DNA of 64,000 bases from contig NZ_QPJM01000003.1 of NCBI RefSeq assembly GCF_003337575.1, positions 186,001 through 250,000 on the forward strand, read 5' to 3'. Made by a program: the position numbers and the translations under genes. Positions 1 to 9,416 of the stretch are shown here, in pieces. Position 1 is the first letter of the stretch. Each line of letters starts with the position of its first letter. Source of the DNA: Phyllobacterium bourgognense. GTDB taxonomy: Bacteria > Pseudomonadota > Alphaproteobacteria > Rhizobiales > Rhizobiaceae. Under the pieces are notes generated by a model. That model was given only the letters and a program-made list of their open reading frames with translations, was not told the DNA's origin and did no database searches.

Positions 1-1
1 C

Positions 2-472
2 AAGATCCGGCTGTTCAATGAACAGACGCGAGAGGAAATTGCGCCGGAGACTATCGATTGGAATACCGACGACGCGATGAAGCTGATGTTCCGTCAGGAT
101 CCGGGCAAGATCAACGCCATGTCCTCGACGAAGATCAACTTCCCGAATCAATATGCGGTTTACATGCATGACACGCCGCAGCAAGGTATTTTCAACAAGC
201 TTATGCGGTTTGACTCCTCGGGCTGCGTACGCGTGCAGAATGTTCGCGATCTGAACGTCTGGCTTCTCCGCGATACGCCGGGCTGGGATCGCCAGACGAT
301 GGAAGCGACGATCAAAACTGGCGTCAATACGCCGATCGCAGTCACCAATCCGGTGCCTCTGCATTTTGTCTATGTCAGTGCTTGGTCAACTGGCGATGGC
401 GTGGTGCACCTGCGCGATGATATATATGAGATGGATGGACAAGCCGCACTGTCGATCGGAACGAACACCTGA
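2..472 (+). CDS. L,D-transpeptidase (YkuD/YcbB type), C-terminal part
   Basis: The reading frame is open from the first bases of the window, so only the C-terminal ~156 residues are present. It shows the YkuD catalytic signature: an HDTP box followed about 20 residues later by SSGCVRV, which carries the catalytic cysteine and arginine. Enzymes of this family form 3-3 cross-links in peptidoglycan in the periplasm. The segment after the Cys box (LNVWLL...) matches the C-terminal extension of the long YcbB-like transpeptidases. It is followed by a strong terminator and then glyA, so it ends its own transcription unit. Family assignment is secure; the exact subfamily cannot be judged without the N-terminus. 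Confidence 0.88.
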   Translation, partial: KIRLFNEQTREEIAPETIDWNTDDAMKLMFRQDPGKINAMSSTKINFPNQYAVYMHDTPQQGIFNKLMRFDSSGCVRVQNVRDLNVWLLRDTPGWDRQTMEATIKTGVNTPIAVTNPVPLHFVYVSAWSTGDGVVHLRDDIYEMDGQAALSIGTNT

Positions 473-487
473 TCGGAGCAGCACATG

Positions 488-527
488 CCTAACAAAAAGA
501 CCGCCTTCGGGCGGTCTTTTTGTTAGG
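488..527. terminator. Rho-independent terminator after the L,D-transpeptidase
   Basis: A long perfect hairpin with a TTCG tetraloop (GACCGCC/GGCGGTC), flanked by an A-run on the left and a T-run on the right, so it could work in both directions. It lies 15 bases after the transpeptidase stop and separates it from glyA. Confidence 0.92.
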
Positions 528-641
528 GCGGTTTCGGGCTATTGCTTTTCGCGTACCGGCCATTGGCCTTGCGTATTTAAGTATGATAATGCGCCGCAAT
601 TACCTATGAATTCCCCACCGTCAAATGAGGGTCCTGTCACC

Positions 642-1934
642 ATGTCGAATGCAGATACATTTTTCAACGCATCGCTCGAAGAAATTGATCCGGAGATTTT
701 CAGCTCCATCCGCAAGGAACTTGGCCGTCAGCGCCACGAGATCGAGCTGATCGCATCGGAAAACATCGTGTCGCGCGCGGTGCTCGAAGCACAGGGCTCG
801 ATCATGACCAACAAGTATGCCGAGGGTTACCCGGGCAAGCGTTATTATGGCGGCTGCCAGTTTGTTGACATTGCGGAAGAATTGGCGATCGAGCGTGCCA
901 AGCAGCTGTTTGGCTGCGAATTTGCCAATGTCCAGCCAAATTCCGGCAGCCAGATGAACCAGGCGGTATTCCTGGCCCTTTTGCAGCCGGGCGATACGTT
1001 CATGGGTCTTGATCTCAATTCAGGTGGTCACCTTACCCACGGCTCGCCTGTCAACATGTCCGGCAAATGGTTCAAGGTCGTGTCCTACGGCGTACGTCAG
1101 GACGATCACCTCCTCGATATGGATGCAATCGAGAGGCAAGCGCACGAGACCAGGCCAAAATTGATTCTCGCCGGTGGCACCGCCTATTCGCGCATCTGGG
1201 ATTGGAAGCGTTTCCGCGAAATCGCAGATAGCGTCGGCGCTTATCTCATGGTCGACATGGCGCACATCGCTGGTCTCGTTGCTGCTGGCGTGCATCCGTC
1301 TCCCGTCCCGCATGCACATGTCGTCACTACGACGACACACAAATCGTTGCGCGGTCCACGCGGTGGCATGATCCTCAGCAATGACCCGGAGATCGCCAAG
1401 AAGATGAACTCGGCTGTGTTCCCCGGGCTCCAGGGTGGCCCGCTCATGCATGTGATCGCTGCGAAGGCCGTTGCATTCGGCGAAGCGTTGAAGCCGGAAT
1501 TCAGGACCTATGCCCAGAGTGTCGCCGCCAATGCGAAAACGCTGGCGGAGACGCTGAAAAAGAACGGCCTCGATATCGTCTCCGGCGGCACCGACAATCA
1601 TTTGATGCTGGTCGATTTGCGGCCGAAGAATGCAACCGGCAAACGTGCCGAAGCGGCACTCGGACGTGCCAATATTACCTGCAACAAAAACGGCATTCCC
1701 TTCGATCCGGAAAAGCCTTTCGTTACGTCCGGCGTTCGCCTCGGCACACCGGCCGGAACGACACGTGGTTTCGGTGCAGCAGAATTCACCGAAATCGGCA
1801 ATCTCATTTCGGAAGTACTGGACGGCCTGAAGGTGGCCAATTCCGATGAGGGGAATGCGGCTGTTGAAAAAGCGGTTCAGCAGAAGGTCGTTACGCTGAC
1901 GGACCGCTTCCCGCTCTATCCATATCTTGGATGA
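642..1934 (+). CDS. glyA: Serine hydroxymethyltransferase
   Basis: 430 residues. It converts serine and tetrahydrofolate to glycine and 5,10-methylene-tetrahydrofolate in the cytosol. The N-terminal [10 protein letters not shown] block, the [13 protein letters not shown] block and the PLP-binding lysine in [14 protein letters not shown] are all present, and the length is normal for the family. The frame is open back to 366, but conservation begins near [20 protein letters not shown], and a GAGGG sits about 11 bases before the ATG at 642. An in-frame ATG at 606 is the main alternative. It heads the conserved glyA-nrdR-rib-nusB block; the 145-base gap to nrdR suggests nrdR may have its own promoter. 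Confidence 0.97.
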   Translation: MSNADTFFNASLEEIDPEIFSSIRKELGRQRHEIELIASENIVSRAVLEAQGSIMTNKYAEGYPGKRYYGGCQFVDIAEELAIERAKQLFGCEFANVQPNSGSQMNQAVFLALLQPGDTFMGLDLNSGGHLTHGSPVNMSGKWFKVVSYGVRQDDHLLDMDAIERQAHETRPKLILAGGTAYSRIWDWKRFREIADSVGAYLMVDMAHIAGLVAAGVHPSPVPHAHVVTTTTHKSLRGPRGGMILSNDPEIAKKMNSAVFPGLQGGPLMHVIAAKAVAFGEALKPEFRTYAQSVAANAKTLAETLKKNGLDIVSGGTDNHLMLVDLRPKNATGKRAEAALGRANITCNKNGIPFDPEKPFVTSGVRLGTPAGTTRGFGAAEFTEIGNLISEVLDGLKVANSDEGNAAVEKAVQQKVVTLTDRFPLYPYLG

Positions 1935-2079
1935 TACGGGTGACAATCTCCCCAGATAGTGGGGAGATTGGTCTACTACGTCTATTGGTTGACAGTTCGT
2001 ATCGCAGGAACGCTTTAATCTCGCTGCGAAAGACACTATCTTTGCAGCGATTTTAGAATCGCGTTCAGAGAGTTCATCG

Positions 2080-2562
2080 ATGCGTTGTCCCTATTGCCAG
2101 TCCGAAGATACTCAGGTGAAAGATTCCCGCCCAGCGGAAGATGGCGCTGTAATCAGGCGCCGGCGCGTCTGTCCCGATTGCGGCGGCCGCTTCACAACCT
2201 TCGAACGCGTGCAATTGCGTGACCTTTCCGTCGTCAAGAAAAGCGGCCGCAAGGTTGCCTTCGATCGCGACAAGCTGATGCGTTCGGTCGAAATCGCGTT
2301 GCGTAAGCGGCAGGTCGATCCCGAGCGAGTGGAACGTGCCGTATCCGGTATTGTTCGCCAGCTGGAAAGCTCGGGCGAGCCGGAGGTCAGCTCCGATGAA
2401 ATTGGCCGGCTGGTAATGGACGCGCTGAAGGGCATCGACGATATTGCCTATATCCGCTTTGCTTCGGTTTATCGCAATTTCCGCGAGGCCAAGGACTTTC
2501 ACGATGTCATCGATGAGATCACGGCCGGTGACATAGCAGCCGAGCCTGTCAAGGACGAATGA
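2080..2562 (+). CDS. nrdR: Transcriptional repressor NrdR
   Basis: 160 residues, the usual length. The N-terminus is a four-cysteine zinc ribbon (CPYC at 3-6 and CPDC near 31-34), followed by an ATP-cone domain (about 49-139) that senses ATP/dATP. NrdR represses ribonucleotide reductase genes by binding NrdR boxes. It starts the nrdR-ribD-ribE run, with ribD only 9 bases downstream, so the genes are probably co-transcribed. This neighbourhood with glyA and the riboflavin genes is standard in Hyphomicrobiales. Confidence 0.97.
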   Translation: MRCPYCQSEDTQVKDSRPAEDGAVIRRRRVCPDCGGRFTTFERVQLRDLSVVKKSGRKVAFDRDKLMRSVEIALRKRQVDPERVERAVSGIVRQLESSGEPEVSSDEIGRLVMDALKGIDDIAYIRFASVYRNFREAKDFHDVIDEITAGDIAAEPVKDE

Positions 2563-2571
2563 GCGAGAGCA

Positions 2572-3669
2572 ATGGCAGCTTCCTTGCTTGATCGCCGCTA
2601 CATGGCAGCGGCCATTCGCTTGTCACGCACCCATCAAGGGCTGACTGGAACGAATCCCTCCGTCGCGACACTGATCGTCAAGGATGGCGTGATCGTCGGA
2701 CGCGGCGTTACCGCCATAGGCGGACGTCCGCATGCGGAAACACAGGCTCTGCTTGAAGCTGGCGAGAAAGCCCGCGGCGCCACAGCCTATGTGACATTGG
2801 AACCTTGCGCCCATCACGGCAGGACGCCGCCTTGCGCCAATGCGCTGGCGACGGCCGGCGTGATCCGCGTAGTCTCGGCTGCAAGCGATCCCGACGAACG
2901 TGTGGCTGGTAAGGGCTATGCGATCCTGCGCGCTGCGGGTATCGAAGTTGAGGAAAATGTACTCCGGGCAGAAGCCGCTGATTACCTCGCCGGTTACCTG
3001 ATTCGATCTTCCAAAAAACGCCCTGAAGTGACTCTAAAGATTGCGCTTTCTAGCGACGGATTCATCGGCAACAAGGGGCATGGGCAGGTTGCGATCACCG
3101 GTCCGGTATCTCGCGCGCAGGTTCACCTCATGCGGGCCGAGTCCGATGCGATCCTTGTCGGTATCGGAACGGTTCTTGCCGACGATCCGCTCTTGACGTG
3201 TCGCCTGCCGGGCCTGGAGTCCCGCTCGCCTATCCGCATCGTGCTCGATAGCCGGCTTCGTTTACCGCTTGATAGCTCACTGCTCAGAACTGCCGGTAGT
3301 GTTCCAGTCTGGATCGCCGCCAATGCAGAGGCCGATCCAGTCAAACGTCAGGCATTGGAAGCCCGCGGCTGCCGCATTCTCGCGACCGAAACCGATTGCG
3401 GCGCGACCGCACTGCCGGAATTGCTGGATGATCTTGCAGCACAGGGCGTTGCAACGTTGATGGTCGAAGGTGGTGCGACCGTCGCAAGCTCGTTCCTGCA
3501 GGAAGATCTGGTGGATCGCCTGGCGGTGTTCGAAGGTCCTGCTGCAATTGGCGATGACGGTGGGGTTGTAGTGCCTGAACTGCGCTCCCATATCGCTCGT
3601 GGTTTCAACCTGTCACATGAATATCGCTTTGGTGAAGATCGCTACAGCGAGTTTGTCAGAGCTATTTAA
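2572..3669 (+). CDS. ribD: Bifunctional riboflavin biosynthesis deaminase/reductase
   Basis: 365 residues with two domains. The N-terminal deaminase (about 1-145) has the zinc motif HAETQALL and PCAHHGRTPPC. The C-terminal reductase (about 150-365) has the expected glycine-rich VEGGATVASSFL segment. RibD deaminates the pyrimidine product of GTP cyclohydrolase II and then reduces its ribose side chain, steps 2 and 3 of riboflavin synthesis. It follows nrdR by 9 bases and precedes ribE by 10, so these form one operon. Nothing is missing or truncated. Confidence 0.96.
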   Translation: MAASLLDRRYMAAAIRLSRTHQGLTGTNPSVATLIVKDGVIVGRGVTAIGGRPHAETQALLEAGEKARGATAYVTLEPCAHHGRTPPCANALATAGVIRVVSAASDPDERVAGKGYAILRAAGIEVEENVLRAEAADYLAGYLIRSSKKRPEVTLKIALSSDGFIGNKGHGQVAITGPVSRAQVHLMRAESDAILVGIGTVLADDPLLTCRLPGLESRSPIRIVLDSRLRLPLDSSLLRTAGSVPVWIAANAEADPVKRQALEARGCRILATETDCGATALPELLDDLAAQGVATLMVEGGATVASSFLQEDLVDRLAVFEGPAAIGDDGGVVVPELRSHIARGFNLSHEYRFGEDRYSEFVRAI

Positions 3670-3679
3670 GGAATCACGG

Positions 3680-4294
3680 ATGTTTACGGGAATTGTAACG
3701 GATATTGGCAGAATAGGTCAGGTTAAGCCGCTTAATGAAGGCGTGCTGCTGCGTATCGAGACCAATTACGACCCGGAAACGATCGAGATCGGTGCATCCA
3801 TTTCATGCTCCGGCGTTTGCCTCACCGTAACGACCCTTCCCGAAAGAGGCTCCAATGCGCGCTGGTTTGAGGCCGAGGCCTGGGAAGAAGCGCTGCGACT
3901 TACCACCATATCCGGCTGGAAGACAGGAACGCGCATCAATCTCGAGCGTTCGTTGAAACTCGGTGACGAGATGGGCGGCCATCTTGTCTCCGGCCATATC
4001 GACGCGATGGCGGAAATCATCAAGCGTGATGACGAGGGCGATGCCGTTCGTTTTACACTGCGCGTACCCGGGCAACTTGCACGGTTCATCGCACAGAAGG
4101 GTTCCGTCGCGCTTGACGGTACGTCGCTCACGGTCAACGGTGTCAATGGCAACGAGTTCGATGTTCTACTCATTCGTCATTCGCTGGACGTGACCACCTG
4201 GGGCGATCGCAAGGTTGGCGACTACGTCAATATCGAGATAGATCAGATGGCGCGATACGCTGCACGGCTTGCAGAATATCCGAAATCAGCCTAG
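3680..4294 (+). CDS. ribE: Riboflavin synthase, alpha subunit
   Basis: 204 residues, made of two tandem lumazine-binding barrels. The family's invariant MFTGIVTDIG start fixes the ATG at 3680, even though the frame is open back to 3599 inside ribD. Conserved SCSGVCLTV and the second-repeat DGTSLTVN are visible. The enzyme dismutates two 6,7-dimethyl-8-ribityllumazine molecules to riboflavin. It is the last gene of the nrdR-ribD-ribE run; a palindromic repeat element separates it from ribH. The gene is also called ribC in some nomenclatures. Confidence 0.96.
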   Translation: MFTGIVTDIGRIGQVKPLNEGVLLRIETNYDPETIEIGASISCSGVCLTVTTLPERGSNARWFEAEAWEEALRLTTISGWKTGTRINLERSLKLGDEMGGHLVSGHIDAMAEIIKRDDEGDAVRFTLRVPGQLARFIAQKGSVALDGTSLTVNGVNGNEFDVLLIRHSLDVTTWGDRKVGDYVNIEIDQMARYAARLAEYPKSA

Positions 4295-4325
4295 GACCTG
4301 AACCAACAACTAAAGAGACCTTTTG

Positions 4326-4445
4326 AAATTCACCTTGATAGGTTAGCTGATGCGTTTTTTGGGGTCGCCAAAAGGCGGTGAACTTTTGGGTTCATGAGCA
4401 CCGGCAGCGCAGACAATCGCTTCAGATGACCATCGGGGTGGATTT
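4326..4445. repeat. Palindromic intergenic repeat, GAGCACCGG family, copy 1
   Basis: About 120 bases between ribE and ribH. Its ends are inverted: AAATTCACCTTGAT...GATGCG on the left against CGCTTCAG...GGGGTGGATTT on the right. The interior carries TGAGCACCGG and GCGCAGA. Related modules occur at 15579-15727 and 36941-37046. This resembles the mosaic intergenic elements (RIME-like) of rhizobia; the family assignment is an inference. It sits where a leader for ribH could form, but no FMN-riboswitch core is visible. Confidence 0.7.
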
Positions 4446-4463
4446 ATTCCCTTCGGAGCTATC

Positions 4464-4925
4464 ATGTCGAAAAAAAAGGCGCATGCGCCACATCTGTTGA
4501 TCGTGGAAGCGCGATTCTATGAAGATTTGTCGGATGCCTTGCTGAATGGTGCAAAATTGGCCCTCGATGAAGCCAATGCTACCTATGATGTCGTTACCGT
4601 ACCTGGCGCACTGGAGGTGCCAGCCGTTATTTCCTTTGCGCTTGATGGTGCGGAAGATGGCGGGACCGAGTATGATGGTTATGTGGCGCTCGGCACGGTT
4701 ATCCGCGGCGAGACTTACCATTTCGATATCGTCGCCAATGAATCATGCCGCGCGCTGATGGACCTTGCTGTCGAGGAAAGCATCGCCATCGGCAATGGCA
4801 TCCTGACTGTCGAGAATGAAGAGCAGGCATGGGTGCGCGCACGGCGTGAAGACAAGGACAAAGGTGGCTTTGCGGCACGCGCTGCATTGACCATGATTGC
4901 CCTCAAGGACAAGCTCGGAGCCTGA
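4464..4925 (+). CDS. ribH: 6,7-dimethyl-8-ribityllumazine synthase
   Basis: 153 residues. It condenses the RibD-pathway pyrimidine with dihydroxybutanone phosphate to give lumazine, the substrate of RibE. Conserved elements are [11 protein letters not shown] (substrate site), [12 protein letters not shown] (catalytic His region) and [16 protein letters not shown] lies 8 bases before the ATG. nusB starts 3 bases after its stop, so the two are co-transcribed. Many Hyphomicrobiales also carry a second ribH elsewhere; this context corresponds to the riboflavin-operon copy. Confidence 0.96.
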   Translation: MSKKKAHAPHLLIVEARFYEDLSDALLNGAKLALDEANATYDVVTVPGALEVPAVISFALDGAEDGGTEYDGYVALGTVIRGETYHFDIVANESCRALMDLAVEESIAIGNGILTVENEEQAWVRARREDKDKGGFAARAALTMIALKDKLGA

Positions 4926-4928
4926 TCG

Positions 4929-5435
4929 ATGCCTTCTTCAAAAGACGAGCAAAGCCCCCTCGTAAAGACCGCGAATAAACGCGGCGTTGCTCGGCTGGCT
5001 GCAGTTCAGGCCCTCTACCAGATGGACGTAGCGGGTACAGGCGTGCTTGAGGTCGTGGCTGAATACGAGGAACACCGTCTCGGCAAGGAAGTCGATGGCA
5101 AGCAGTATCTTGATGCCGACCCGCAATGGTTTCGCGCCATTGTTTCAGGCGTCGTTGCCGATCAGACTACGTTGGACCCAATGATCCGTCAGGCTCTGAC
5201 CGAAGACTGGCCGCTGTCACGTCTTGATTCGACGCTGCGTGCGATCTTGCGAGCCGGCATCTGGGAACTGAAGAACAAGGCTGATGTCCCAACGGCTGTC
5301 ATCGTGTCGGAATATGTCGACATCGCCAAGGCGTTTTATTCGGAAGAAGAACCCAAGCTGGTCAATGCTGTTCTGGATCGGCTTGCTTTTGAACTTCGCG
5401 GTGAGAGCAAAGGTGTTAAAGGCCCGCGCCGCTAA
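4929..5435 (+). CDS. nusB: Transcription antitermination factor NusB
   Basis: 168 residues. NusB binds boxA RNA with NusE (S10) and promotes antitermination of rRNA transcription. The N-terminal [16 protein letters not shown] and the C-terminal [25 protein letters not shown] blocks are typical of the family. It lies immediately downstream of ribH, the classical ribH-nusB arrangement. Its stop codon (5433-5435) overlaps the end of a small open frame on the opposite strand (5432-5551). Confidence 0.96.
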   Translation: MPSSKDEQSPLVKTANKRGVARLAAVQALYQMDVAGTGVLEVVAEYEEHRLGKEVDGKQYLDADPQWFRAIVSGVVADQTTLDPMIRQALTEDWPLSRLDSTLRAILRAGIWELKNKADVPTAVIVSEYVDIAKAFYSEEEPKLVNAVLDRLAFELRGESKGVKGPRR

Positions 5436-5551
5436 TGGCGGTCGCGCGGATTTTCCTTAGCGTTCCTGTCGATTATATAGAGACCAACAAGCCCAAAGAT
5501 CAGAGCCGAGATAGGCATCGCAAGAAGCCAAAGCGTTTGAAACGTGGTCAT
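5432..5551 (-). CDS. Small single-span membrane protein (39 aa), hypothetical
   Basis: 39 residues: [16 protein letters not shown], a hydrophobic span of about 20 residues, then a charged tail ending [12 protein letters not shown]. The ATG at 5549-5551 overlaps the stop of the upstream gene on the same strand in an ATGA arrangement, a hallmark of translational coupling. Its stop overlaps the nusB stop on the other strand. I do not recognise the family. Support is the coupling plus a clean transmembrane/charged-tail layout; size alone would not be convincing. Confidence 0.55.
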   Translation of the reverse strand: MTTFQTLWLLAMPISALIFGLVGLYIIDRNAKENPRDRH

Positions 5552-5799
5552 GATCTCATCCTTTTAAGGACAACGCTCGCGATATAATGTAGGGCGAAAG
5601 CACCCAGAATACAGATGGTGCTGGTAAACAGCAACAGCGGCCGCGGACTTGTCGAGCCATTGAAACTTGAAATCAACGGGGCCAAACCTCCCACTGCAAA
5701 AACGGCTACTCCCAGCCCGTTCAAAAATGTTGCAAACAATTTGATACGTTCGTTGTAAATAACCTCCACAGGCAGACCTTTATCGCTATCCGCCTCCAT
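5548..5799 (-). CDS. Two-span small membrane protein, hypothetical
   Basis: 83 residues with two hydrophobic helices (about 22-42 and 52-72) separated by a short polar loop, and a basic C-terminus (VLKRMRS). No family is recognised. It is the first gene of an apparent two-gene unit with the 39-residue membrane protein, joined by an ATGA overlap. The divergent upstream region (5800-6000) is shared with hppA. A possible role as an inner-membrane accessory pair is only inference. Confidence 0.6.
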   Translation of the reverse strand: MEADSDKGLPVEVIYNERIKLFATFLNGLGVAVFAVGGLAPLISSFNGSTSPRPLLLFTSTICILGAFALHYIASVVLKRMRS

Positions 5800-6000
5800 T
5801 TATGCCGTTCGACTCCCGTTCCGCTAGCCCTACTTTCGTCTTGCGTTTCGCTAAGATGCGAAAGACCTTGACGTTTTCACATTTGCTTCGCTACTCCTTA
5901 CACATACGGTCGCGTTTCCGCCGGCCTGGCGGATTTCTTTGTGTGCCGTACCGAACGTGACCCGGGGAGGGGTTTTCCGGTCAAAATCTGAGGGAGTGGC

Positions 6001-8154
6001 ATGACAATACTGTTTTTGGTCATTGCCTGCGGTCTGCTGTCTATTGTCTACGCGTTTCTAGCCACCAAATCGGTGCTCGCGGCGGACCAGGGCAATGCGC
6101 GCATGCAAGAAATCGCCGGTGCAATTCGTGAAGGCGCACAGGCATATCTCACACGACAGTACACCACGATCGCCATCGTCGGCGTCGTCGTTTTCCTTGC
6201 AGTCTGGTTTCTCCTGACGGGGACGGCTGCTATCGGCTTTCTGATCGGCGCAGTGCTTTCAGGGCTTGCCGGTTTCATTGGCATGCACGTTTCTGTCCGT
6301 GCCAATGTTCGCACCGCACAGGCCGCATCTCGCAGTCTTGCCGCGGGGCTTGAAATCGCTTTCAAATCGGGCGCCATCACCGGCATGCTGGTCGCAGGTC
6401 TCGCCTTGCTCGGCGTCTCCGTCTACTACTGGATATTGACCGGACCAATGGGTCATGGGCCCGCCGATCGAACGGTGATCGACGCACTTGTCTCACTTGG
6501 TTTTGGCGCCTCCCTCATTTCCATTTTTGCGCGTCTCGGCGGTGGTATCTTTACCAAGGGTGCTGACGTCGGCGGTGATCTCGTTGGCAAGGTCGAGGCT
6601 GGTATCCCTGAAGACGATCCCCGCAACCCTGCGACGATCGCCGATAATGTCGGCGACAACGTTGGTGATTGTGCCGGCATGGCAGCTGATCTGTTCGAGA
6701 CTTATGCGGTGACTATTGTCGCCACCATGGTTCTCGGTGCCATCTTTTTTGCCGCAACGCCCGTCCTCAGTGCGGTCATGCTCTACCCCTTGGCCATCTG
6801 CGGCGCCTGCATCGTCACCTCTATCGCCGGGACGTTTTTCGTCAAGCTTGGAGCTAATAACTCCATCATGGGTGCTCTTTACAAGGGGCTGATCGTGACG
6901 GGGCTTCTGTCGATCCTCGGCCTTGCGGCGGCAACTTCCGCAACCGTTGGCTGGGGTGAGGTCGGCACGGTCGCCGGCATGTCCATTACCGGAACCAACC
7001 TGTTCATTTGCGGTCTGATCGGGCTTGTTGTGACCGGTTTGATCGTGGTGATCACCGAATACTATACCGGTACCAACAAGCGCCCGGTGAATTCGATTGC
7101 GCAGGCCTCAGTCACAGGGCACGGCACGAATGTTATCCAGGGCCTTGCCGTCTCGCTTGAATCGACTGCGCTGCCGGCACTAGTTATCGTTGGCGGTATC
7201 ATTTCGACCTATCAGCTTGCTGGGCTTTTTGGCACGGGTATCGCCGTTACTGCCATGCTCGGTATTGCCGGTATGATCGTCGCGCTCGACGCATTCGGAC
7301 CGGTTACCGATAACGCCGGTGGCATCGCGGAAATGGCTGGGCTCGACCCTGAGGTTCGCAAATCTACCGATGCGCTCGATGCGGTTGGCAATACAACGAA
7401 AGCTGTAACCAAGGGATATGCGATTGGCTCCGCCGGTCTTGGTGCACTGGTCTTGTTCGCCGCCTATTCCAATGACCTGCAGTTCTTCATTGCGGAAGCC
7501 AACAAGGAAGGCGCGACCGCTTTCTCCTACTTCAAAGGAATCGGTACGGTCTCGTTCGAGCTGTCCAACCCCTACGTGGTTGCTGGTCTCATCTTCGGTG
7601 GCCTGATTCCTTATCTCTTCGGCGGTATTGCGATGACGGCGGTTGGCCGTGCTGCAGGCTCCGTCGTCGAGGAGGTGCGCCGCCAGTTCCGAGAAAAGCC
7701 GGGCATCATGCAGGGCACCGAACGGCCGGACTATGCGAGGGCAGTAGACATTCTCACCCGCGCTGCGATCAAGGAAATGGTTGTACCGTCACTCCTGCCT
7801 GTACTGGCACCGCTTGTCGTCTATTTCGGCGTGCTGCTGATTTCAGGCTCCAAGGCTTCTGCATTCGCGGCTCTCGGTGCTTCGCTCCTCGGCGTTATCA
7901 TCAACGGCATATTCGTCGCCATCTCGATGACGTCAGGCGGCGGCGCTTGGGACAACGCAAAGAAATCCTTCGAAGACGGCTTCGTTGACAAGGATGGAAA
8001 GCGCCATATGAAGGGATCGGAAGCGCACAAGGCGTCGGTAACGGGCGATACCGTTGGCGATCCTTACAAGGATACGGCGGGCCCCGCTGTCAATCCGGCG
8101 ATCAAGATCACAAACATCGTTGCATTGCTGCTTTTGGCCGTGCTTGCACACTGA
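6001..8154 (+). CDS. hppA: K+-independent H+-translocating membrane pyrophosphatase
   Basis: 717 residues, about 16 membrane spans. It couples pyrophosphate hydrolysis to proton pumping across the inner membrane. The catalytic signature [18 protein letters not shown] is followed by [19 protein letters not shown], and a second Asp cluster occurs near the C-terminus ([17 protein letters not shown]). The segment GNTTKA has Lys at about position 467; in this family Lys here marks K+-independent enzymes and Ala K+-dependent ones. A GGGAG lies just before the ATG. It is monocistronic with a strong terminator. A CTTGAC at 5868-5873 is a candidate -35 box. Confidence 0.96.
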   Translation: MTILFLVIACGLLSIVYAFLATKSVLAADQGNARMQEIAGAIREGAQAYLTRQYTTIAIVGVVVFLAVWFLLTGTAAIGFLIGAVLSGLAGFIGMHVSVRANVRTAQAASRSLAAGLEIAFKSGAITGMLVAGLALLGVSVYYWILTGPMGHGPADRTVIDALVSLGFGASLISIFARLGGGIFTKGADVGGDLVGKVEAGIPEDDPRNPATIADNVGDNVGDCAGMAADLFETYAVTIVATMVLGAIFFAATPVLSAVMLYPLAICGACIVTSIAGTFFVKLGANNSIMGALYKGLIVTGLLSILGLAAATSATVGWGEVGTVAGMSITGTNLFICGLIGLVVTGLIVVITEYYTGTNKRPVNSIAQASVTGHGTNVIQGLAVSLESTALPALVIVGGIISTYQLAGLFGTGIAVTAMLGIAGMIVALDAFGPVTDNAGGIAEMAGLDPEVRKSTDALDAVGNTTKAVTKGYAIGSAGLGALVLFAAYSNDLQFFIAEANKEGATAFSYFKGIGTVSFELSNPYVVAGLIFGGLIPYLFGGIAMTAVGRAAGSVVEEVRRQFREKPGIMQGTERPDYARAVDILTRAAIKEMVVPSLLPVLAPLVVYFGVLLISGSKASAFAALGASLLGVIINGIFVAISMTSGGGAWDNAKKSFEDGFVDKDGKRHMKGSEAHKASVTGDTVGDPYKDTAGPAVNPAIKITNIVALLLLAVLAH

Positions 8155-8169
8155 TTGCTCTGGCCCAAC

Positions 8170-8206
8170 AAAAAACCCGCGGAACATGTTTCGCGGGTTT
8201 TTTATT
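8170..8206. terminator. Terminator between hppA and bamE
   Basis: Perfect stem AAACCCGCG/CGCGGGTTT followed by a T-run (+) and preceded by an A-run (so T-run on -). It sits between two convergent genes and probably serves both. Confidence 0.92.
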
Positions 8207-8207
8207 T

Positions 8208-8741
8208 TTACTGGTTCGGAGCGCCTCCGGTGGGCGTCCCACCGGCGGAGGGTATTGACGGGGTTTTGCCGACGCCTTGCAGCAACTGCCCAAGGAACGA
8301 AAGATCCCTGCCGCCGGTCGGCGTGGTGCGGGAAATGAAGTCGAAGACCTTGCCATCCTGCAATCCATAATTGGAAATGCTGGCAACTTTGCTGTCCTTG
8401 TCGAAATAAACCGCGAGGATGCGACGTTCCTTGACCCTGGGCTGCATGAAGGCGACGCTGCGATGAGCCTTCTGCGATATATAATAAAAGACTTCGTTGT
8501 CGAATGTCGCGGTGGTCGACGGGCTGCCAAGCGACAGGATCACTTGCTCGCGGCTGGAACCCACAGGAACGAACTCCAGCGCCTTGTCGTCAATGACATA
8601 GCCCTGTGTCAGTGTCTCCGATGGATTGAGGTTGGCGGTATTGCAGCCAGCGAGCCCCGTAGCCAATAAAAAGGTCCCGGCGAGAAGGTATTCCCTTGAA
8701 CAACCGGTCTTGAAAATCCGCTGCAGCAACGACATCTCCAT
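8208..8741 (-). CDS. bamE: Outer membrane protein assembly factor BamE (SmpA/OmlA lipoprotein)
   Basis: 177 residues. The N-terminal lipoprotein signal ends in LAGC (Cys near position 33), followed by a BamE domain: VPVGSSREQVILSLGSPS and the FYYIS...RRILAVYFD core. BamE is a small lipoprotein of the Bam complex that inserts beta-barrel proteins into the outer membrane. The proline/glycine-rich tail (GGTPTGGAP) is common in alphaproteobacterial versions. A start two codons later is equally possible. It is divergent from the bc1 chaperone gene at 8844, as in related genomes. Confidence 0.9.
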   Translation of the reverse strand: MEMSLLQRIFKTGCSREYLLAGTFLLATGLAGCNTANLNPSETLTQGYVIDDKALEFVPVGSSREQVILSLGSPSTTATFDNEVFYYISQKAHRSVAFMQPRVKERRILAVYFDKDSKVASISNYGLQDGKVFDFISRTTPTGGRDLSFLGQLLQGVGKTPSIPSAGGTPTGGAPNQ

Positions 8742-8843
8742 TTCAATCTGGGCGCAAGTCTTTCGCTGCCCGCAGAACTTCGGTAAACCACCTTGAAGTC
8801 CGATGCAACACGCGACTCGTGACTCAAGTTGAGGCCTAACTAC

Positions 8844-9401
8844 ATGATTCTCAGTCTATTCAGCCGCAAGGCCAAAGCAAATGAGGCGATTACCATTGCC
8901 CTCTACGATGCGATCGTGGCAGCGGCGCGGCAGCCATACTTTTATTCTGATCTGGAAGTACCGGATTCGCCCCTTGGTCGGTATGAAATGCTGTCCCTGC
9001 ATGTTTATCTGTTTGTCAGGCGTATCAAGGGCAGAAGCCCGGCGCTGAAGGCGATCGGCCAGGAAGTGACCGATGAATTTTTCAGGGATGTCGATCATTC
9101 TTTGCGCGAGCTCGGTATAGGGGATTCGGGTGTGCCCAAGCGCATGAAGAAACTGGCGCGGATGTTTTACGGCCGTATCGAATCCTATGACAAGGCGCTG
9201 GAAAGCAATGATCACCCGGCATTGATTGCCGCGCTTGCGCGTAATATTCGGCCCGACAGTGATAATTGGCCAGGCGCGGCTGCGCTGGCAGATTACGTAG
9301 CGCGTGTGGTTCGGTTGCTGGAGAACCAGCCCGACGAAATACTCGCAAGTGGAAAAGTGATATTTCCTGATGCAGGCTCTCTTGAAACACCGCAGAATTG
9401 A
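8844..9401 (+). CDS. Ubiquinol-cytochrome c chaperone family protein (CBP3/UQCC1-like)
   Basis: 185 residues from the ATG at 8844 (MILSLFSRK); the frame is open 15 bases upstream to a TTG, which I judge less likely. The family block with YEMLSLHVYLFVRRIKG, LGIGDSGVPKRMKKLARMFYGR and the C-terminal NWPGAAALADYVAR matches the ubiquinol-cytochrome c chaperone family, which assists assembly of cytochrome b of complex III. The DUF177 gene follows 15 bases later and the pair leads into plsX-fabH, a conserved alphaproteobacterial order. Confidence 0.88.
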   Translation: MILSLFSRKAKANEAITIALYDAIVAAARQPYFYSDLEVPDSPLGRYEMLSLHVYLFVRRIKGRSPALKAIGQEVTDEFFRDVDHSLRELGIGDSGVPKRMKKLARMFYGRIESYDKALESNDHPALIAALARNIRPDSDNWPGAAALADYVARVVRLLENQPDEILASGKVIFPDAGSLETPQN

Positions 9402-9416
9402 AAGGGGGAAAGCAAT

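Noticed and set aside
366-641. Upstream extension of the glyA reading frame
   Set aside because: It crosses the terminator hairpin at 488-527, and conservation with GlyA begins only near the ATG at 642.
1020-2036. Long minus-strand open frame opposite glyA
   Set aside because: Shadow of glyA; no family resemblance and it covers the conserved PLP site on the other strand.
4295-4463. FMN riboswitch before ribH
   Set aside because: The conserved RFN core sequences are absent; the region is a palindromic repeat.
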